From: JANMDU01 sp031388245
Lineage (GTDB): Bacteria; Pseudomonadota; Gammaproteobacteria; Burkholderiales; Burkholderiaceae_C
NCBI GenBank assembly: GCA_031388245.1
Contig: JANNED010000176.1
Coordinates: 1 to 9,073, forward strand
Reading direction: 5' to 3'
Length of the DNA stretch: 9,073 bases
Position 1 is the stretch's first letter; every line of letters begins with the position of its first letter. Both the position numbers and the translations under genes were made by a program. The notes beneath the pieces are model-generated. The model made no database searches, was not told the DNA's origin, and saw nothing but the letters and a program-made list of their open reading frames with translations. Of the stretch, positions 5,915-9,073 are shown one piece after another.

Positions 5915-7084
5915 AAATGTCAACCCCGCATTCGCTTGCAATCTCGCGATGATATCTTTGCCCAAAGCTGGCGCAGGTGTCCAAATGCCACCGGTGGTTT
6001 CTTTGGATTGTGTGAGCAGGCACACTGCGCACTCGGTGATCATTTTGCTGGTTGAGCCATAGCCGGGATCACGGTCGCCTTTGACGCTGACTTTGGCTTT
6101 GTTGCCTTGCGCGTCTTCAGCCAAGAAGAGCACATCGTAGAAGCCGTTTTCGCGCTCCTCGAAGCTTGGGCCTTCGCCGGGCTTGGGCCCGCCCTCGCCG
6201 CCCAGAGATTTGTCGGCGGCCACATGGTTGGCAATCGCTTGGCCTTTTTCTCCGCTGCCGGTGATCATCATTTCGTCGTACACAAAATCTTCGCCATAGG
6301 TATGAGCCATCAAGAAGTTGGAGCGGTGGATGTTGCGGGTGTTGATCGCGGCCATCACGAAGGGGGCAACCCACATGTCTTGGCCCAGAGCCTCGTCAAC
6401 CATCGGCTTTGCGCCGCTGGGCTGCTTGGGGCCAGTGAAACCGGGGGTGAGCGAAAACGGGTTGCGCAGCAAATCGAGCACAGCCGGGTCAGCCGCTGCC
6501 GCCATCGTAGCCTTCAAACTGGCTGCTGTGCCGCCGGAGAACGTGCCTTTCATTTTGCGCACACGCCCGCGAATACGACTCGCGGCATGGCCAAATTTTG
6601 TTTTGAACTCGCTTTGAAGCATGAACACGCCCATGTCAAACGGCACAGAATCAAAGCCGCATGAGAAGACGATGCGTGCGCCGCTTTTCTTAGCGGAATC
6701 TTCATGTGCATCAATCATGTGGCGCATCCACGCGGGCTCGCCACAAAGATCGACGTAATCCACGCCGCTGGAAGCGCAAGCAGCCACCATTTCATTGCCG
6801 TAGAGCTGATAAGGGCCCACGGTGGTGAGCACGAGGCGAGTGCGGCTCATGAGCGTTTGCAAGCTCGCGGCATTTGTGGTGTCAGTAACGACGAGCGGCG
6901 TGTCTTTCGGTGCGCCAATCTCATCACGCACAGCAGATAATTTTTCTGCACTGCGCCCACCCATCGCCCAGCGGATGCCTTCGGCATTACCACTATTGGG
7001 ATATCGCGCCATCATGTATTCGGCGACTAAACGGCCTGTGAAACCAGTCGCACCGTGGATGACGATATCGAATTCTTTGCTCAT
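5903..7084 (-). CDS. Saccharopine dehydrogenase-like NAD(P) oxidoreductase
   Basis: A putative oxidoreductase of 393 aa in the saccharopine dehydrogenase-like / trans-acting enoyl reductase family (as in human SCCPDH), not a lysine-pathway saccharopine dehydrogenase. The N-terminal Rossmann domain opens with the nucleotide-binding turn HGATGFTGR (10-18). Other family motifs are TTVGPYQLYG (87-96), the active-region YVDLCGE (110-116) and CGFDSVPFD (142-150). It starts at ATG 7084 with AGGAG 7 nt upstream (7092-7096), and that start overlaps the stop of the racemase gene by ATGA, so the two are translationally coupled. Bacterial members are rarely assigned a substrate; in this operon a lipid or acyl compound is possible (inference from the patatin). 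The stop lies in a small tandem duplication. Confidence 0.88.
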   Translation of the reverse strand: MSKEFDIVIHGATGFTGRLVAEYMMARYPNSGNAEGIRWAMGGRSAEKLSAVRDEIGAPKDTPLVVTDTTNAASLQTLMSRTRLVLTTVGPYQLYGNEMVAACASSGVDYVDLCGEPAWMRHMIDAHEDSAKKSGARIVFSCGFDSVPFDMGVFMLQSEFKTKFGHAASRIRGRVRKMKGTFSGGTAASLKATMAAAADPAVLDLLRNPFSLTPGFTGPKQPSGAKPMVDEALGQDMWVAPFVMAAINTRNIHRSNFLMAHTYGEDFVYDEMMITGSGEKGQAIANHVAADKSLGGEGGPKPGEGPSFEERENGFYDVLFLAEDAQGNKAKVSVKGDRDPGYGSTSKMITECAVCLLTQSKETTGGIWTPAPALGKDIIARLQANAGLTFSVE

Positions 7085-7857
7085 TGGGGTTCTCCTGAAG
7101 ATGCTGCATTTTCTGCCTCACCGGCGGGTGCAGCTTGTCCCAGAGTCGCATCGATGACTTTGCGCAAACGCGGATCGGTTTTCAAACTGTAAATCTTCCA
7201 GCCTGTGGCCGCCTCCATTGCGGCTTGATACGGCGGCAGATTCGTGCATTCGAGGACAAGGCTGCGCAGCTCAGGCGCGCGCGCTTTCAATACGAGCGCT
7301 GCCGCCACGGCCTCTTGCGAGGCAAGTGCCAAATCAAGCGTCGGCTGATTTCCCATGATCTTGGTGAAAAACTCTCCCGCTGGCGGCATGCCTTGGATGA
7401 CCACATCTTTCAAGCGTTCTTTGGGCACGCCTGCGGCTCTCAGATGCTCAGCGCCTAGGCTGTTCGCGCTGATCGTGAGCACGCCCAATTTTTGTTCACG
7501 CGCAAGCAGTGCAGGCAATTGCAACAAGCTTGACGTGACCACCGGCAGCTTCGTCACCGCTTGCAGCTCTTTTTGCAGCAATACGAGAAAGCCGCAACTG
7601 GTGGTGATCGCTTGCACGCCGCGCATTTGCATATTGCGCACGATGCCTTGAAAGCTAGGCACGAGCCGCGCTTGGCGCAGGCTAGCCGCTGATGTGACCA
7701 CTTTCGCTGGCCACACGCCTTTGACCATATCGTGATGCACGCTCACGCCGAAAGTTTGCGTATTGCCTACATCACCTACCGGCCTTGGAAACTGCGTATC
7801 GAGCATGATGATGCCGAGCACGGAGGGCGTTTGGCCAAAAACGTGGATGCCGCTCAT
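7081..7857 (-). CDS. Asp/Glu (hydantoin) racemase superfamily protein
   Basis: A 258-aa protein of the cofactor-independent aspartate/glutamate/hydantoin racemase superfamily, which includes maleate isomerase-like enzymes. The opening LGIIMLDTQFPRPVGDVGNTQTF (about 14-36) is the family's N-terminal motif. The two catalytic cysteines expected of a two-base racemase are present: C88 in TTSCGFL and C204 in LECTNLPPY. The last 18 residues are rich in Ala, Gly and Glu and look like an unstructured tail; they also encode the AGGAG that serves the next gene. It begins 2 bp after the patatin stop, with only a weak upstream GAGAG. No D-amino-acid or hydantoin pathway gene is adjacent, so the substrate is not predictable. 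Confidence 0.85.
   Translation of the reverse strand: MSGIHVFGQTPSVLGIIMLDTQFPRPVGDVGNTQTFGVSVHHDMVKGVWPAKVVTSAASLRQARLVPSFQGIVRNMQMRGVQAITTSCGFLVLLQKELQAVTKLPVVTSSLLQLPALLAREQKLGVLTISANSLGAEHLRAAGVPKERLKDVVIQGMPPAGEFFTKIMGNQPTLDLALASQEAVAAALVLKARAPELRSLVLECTNLPPYQAAMEAATGWKIYSLKTDPRLRKVIDATLGQAAPAGEAENAASSGEPQ
7092..7096 (-). promoter_or_regulatory. Ribosome binding site inside the racemase gene
   Basis: AGGAG on the minus strand, 7 nt before the ATG of the oxidoreductase, lies within the last codons of the racemase gene. With the ATGA overlap it indicates coupled translation and fixes the start of the downstream gene. Confidence 0.75.
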
Positions 7858-7859
7858 GG

Positions 7860-8927
7860 TTACAACGCTCTCACGTGAGACAGATCGGGCTTTTCAAGCC
7901 AAAGAGCGAACTCATCCGCCAACTGCTGCGCTGCACCCGTCGCCCCGCTCCACTGCACCACGCGCGCCGCCAAATTCGTGCCGTGATGCGCAAAGTCTGT
8001 GCGATCAGGGAGCTTGCCGCGCGGCAGTTTCTTGATCCATTCTTCGCTTGGCGCGAGCACGATCATGCGGTCTAAAAACGCACTCGATCCATGCCGCCAT
8101 TTGAGCGATTTATCCAGCCAGCCGGGGACAACGGCTTGCTGAAAATGCGGATACAGCACGATGCCATCTTCGGCACGATAGTCCAGATGCAAGTGATAGT
8201 CTGTGATCCCGCCATCCCAATACGCGCCGCGCGGCGCACCGGGGATGTCATGCACGGCGCGGAGCACGAAAGGGATCGAGCAACTGGCTTGCAACGCGGG
8301 GTTGAAATTGGCTTCGTTCAAGGCGATTTGGCGGGTGCGGTAATCGCCAGTTCTGAAAGGTAACTCAGCCGCAGTCGAAAACACCACCCGCTCCAGCCAA
8401 GCGCCCATCGCTTTGCGCTTGACCACGTTCGTAAAAAACGCCCCTGCATAGCCCAGCGGCGTACGCAAAGCGCCTTCTCTTCCCAAGAGATGCCGCCCCC
8501 GCGAGGTGACGATGTGCAGCTTGTAGCGCGGATGGCTCAACACTTCCTTCACGCGCCCACCGTAAAAAGCTTGCAGCGATGCGCCGAAATCAGCGCTGAT
8601 GCGATCCGGCGTGGGGAATTTTTTACCAGGCTCTAGGGCGTAATCTTGGTGGATGTAATCCTTCTCCAGCCGCTCGAAGGCTTTGACGGAGTCATTCAAG
8701 CAGGCGGTCGCCATGCGCCAAGCGCCAATGCTCGCGCCGACCAAATCCACGGGTTGCGATGATTGCGCCAGCCACTGCCCAAAAATAAACCGATCCAGCG
8801 GCCCAAGGATCAAGCCCTTCGGCCCGCCCGCTGCTGCGGGCATGGTTCGCACATCGGGCGCTGCAAGGCCCTGTGTTTTGAGATGCGCCAAGGCTTTTGA
8901 ACCAGCGTAGATGCGAAGTGCTTGCAT
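7860..8927 (-). CDS. Patatin-like phospholipase family protein
   Basis: A predicted serine lipid acyl hydrolase of 355 aa. The patatin elements are in order: a glycine-rich oxyanion-hole segment AAAGGPKGL (31-39), the nucleophile-elbow GASIG (64-68, Ser66), and the catalytic Asp in WDGG (D237). Together these give the Ser-Asp dyad of patatins. The C-terminal third (about 250-355) is less typical and holds the motif TDYHLHLDYRAEDG just after the Asp. No signal peptide or membrane segment is visible, so it is probably cytoplasmic. It is the first gene of a three-gene minus-strand operon. No Shine-Dalgarno sequence precedes the ATG at 8927, so initiation may be weak or from a very short leader. 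The substrate is unknown. Confidence 0.88.
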   Translation of the reverse strand: MQALRIYAGSKALAHLKTQGLAAPDVRTMPAAAGGPKGLILGPLDRFIFGQWLAQSSQPVDLVGASIGAWRMATACLNDSVKAFERLEKDYIHQDYALEPGKKFPTPDRISADFGASLQAFYGGRVKEVLSHPRYKLHIVTSRGRHLLGREGALRTPLGYAGAFFTNVVKRKAMGAWLERVVFSTAAELPFRTGDYRTRQIALNEANFNPALQASCSIPFVLRAVHDIPGAPRGAYWDGGITDYHLHLDYRAEDGIVLYPHFQQAVVPGWLDKSLKWRHGSSAFLDRMIVLAPSEEWIKKLPRGKLPDRTDFAHHGTNLAARVVQWSGATGAAQQLADEFALWLEKPDLSHVRAL

Positions 8928-8935
8928 CGTGTAAT

Positions 8936-8972
8936 TTTATAAGCGTTTTGAGCGGTTAGCCGGCGTATTATC
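8936..8972 (-). promoter_or_regulatory. Candidate promoter boxes of the patatin operon
   Basis: Two -10-like hexamers occur on the minus strand upstream of the patatin start: GATAAT (8967-8972, five of six consensus bases) and TATAAA (8936-8941). The first falls inside the 40-bp repeat and would give a leader of about 30 nt; the second would give a nearly leaderless mRNA, consistent with the missing Shine-Dalgarno sequence. No convincing -35 box accompanies either. Confidence 0.3.
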
Positions 8973-8998
8973 TGCGCAGAGTGCTATTGAATTAATAG
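8959..8998 (+). repeat. 40-bp intergenic palindromic repeat, copy B
   Basis: This matches 4046-4085 at 30 of 40 positions. Its core CTATTGAATTAATAG (8984-8998) is an almost perfect palindrome; the single imperfect pair is G-T. Here it lies upstream of a gene start on the opposite strand, whereas copy A follows dctM. The 14-bp repeat begins 2 nt beyond it. Confidence 0.55.
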
Positions 8999-8999
8999 T

Positions 9000-9073
9000 A
9001 TTCAGAAAGTTTCTATTGGGTGAGAGCGGCTGCGAGATTGAGGCGCTGCGCTTCGGGTATCCGACTCCGCGAA
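9000..9073 (-). repeat. Possible fourth structured repeat, cut by the window edge
   Basis: On the minus strand CGCGGAGTCGGATAC (from 9071 down) resembles the end of the conserved internal loop plus the start of the right arm in copy 2 (CACGGAGGTGGGTGC). GAAACTTTCTGAAT (9000-9013) follows further along, as it does after copy 2. The loop and left arm would lie beyond base 9073, so the pairing cannot be tested here. The remaining sequence has no recognisable gene. Confidence 0.35.

Overview
The window looks like the chromosome of a betaproteobacterium, most likely of the order Burkholderiales and perhaps family Comamonadaceae. This is inferred from the style of the proteins (LysR plus TRAP operons, patatin and Asp/Glu-racemase families), moderately high GC, and short palindromic intergenic repeats. 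No rRNA, tRNA or other taxonomic marker is present, so the placement is tentative. I see no prophage, transposase, CRISPR array or tRNA.

Left half (231-5518): a LysR-type regulator on the minus strand is divergent from a plus-strand catabolic gene set. The set encodes a complete three-part TRAP transporter (periplasmic binding protein DctP, small permease DctQ, large permease DctM), followed by an amidohydrolase that most resembles 8-oxoguanine deaminase. The simplest reading is an inducible system that imports a small anionic or heterocyclic compound, possibly an oxidised purine or pterin, and deaminates it in the cytoplasm. The 109-bp gap between regulator and operon should hold both promoters and the LysR operator.

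Right half (5903-8927): three tightly packed minus-strand genes are transcribed away from the window's right end. In order they encode a patatin-like lipid hydrolase, an Asp/Glu (hydantoin) racemase-family protein and a saccharopine-dehydrogenase-like NAD(P) oxidoreductase. Spacings of 2 bp and a 4-bp ATGA overlap make this a clear operon. Its joint function is not evident. It converges with the deaminase gene across a 384-bp intergenic region.

The most unusual content is in the non-coding DNA. Three copies of a structured repeat (33-162, 5560-5655 on the minus strand, 5735-5856) share one architecture: a long outer stem whose sequence differs between copies yet stays self-complementary, a conserved purine-rich asymmetric internal loop, and a short inner stem that also varies with its pairing kept. 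The non-Watson-Crick pairs are mostly G-T when the purine-rich strand is read, which suggests the folded form is RNA from that strand. A fourth copy may be cut by the right edge. A separate 40-bp repeat with a CTATT-AATAG palindrome occurs just before the deaminase start and upstream of the patatin operon.
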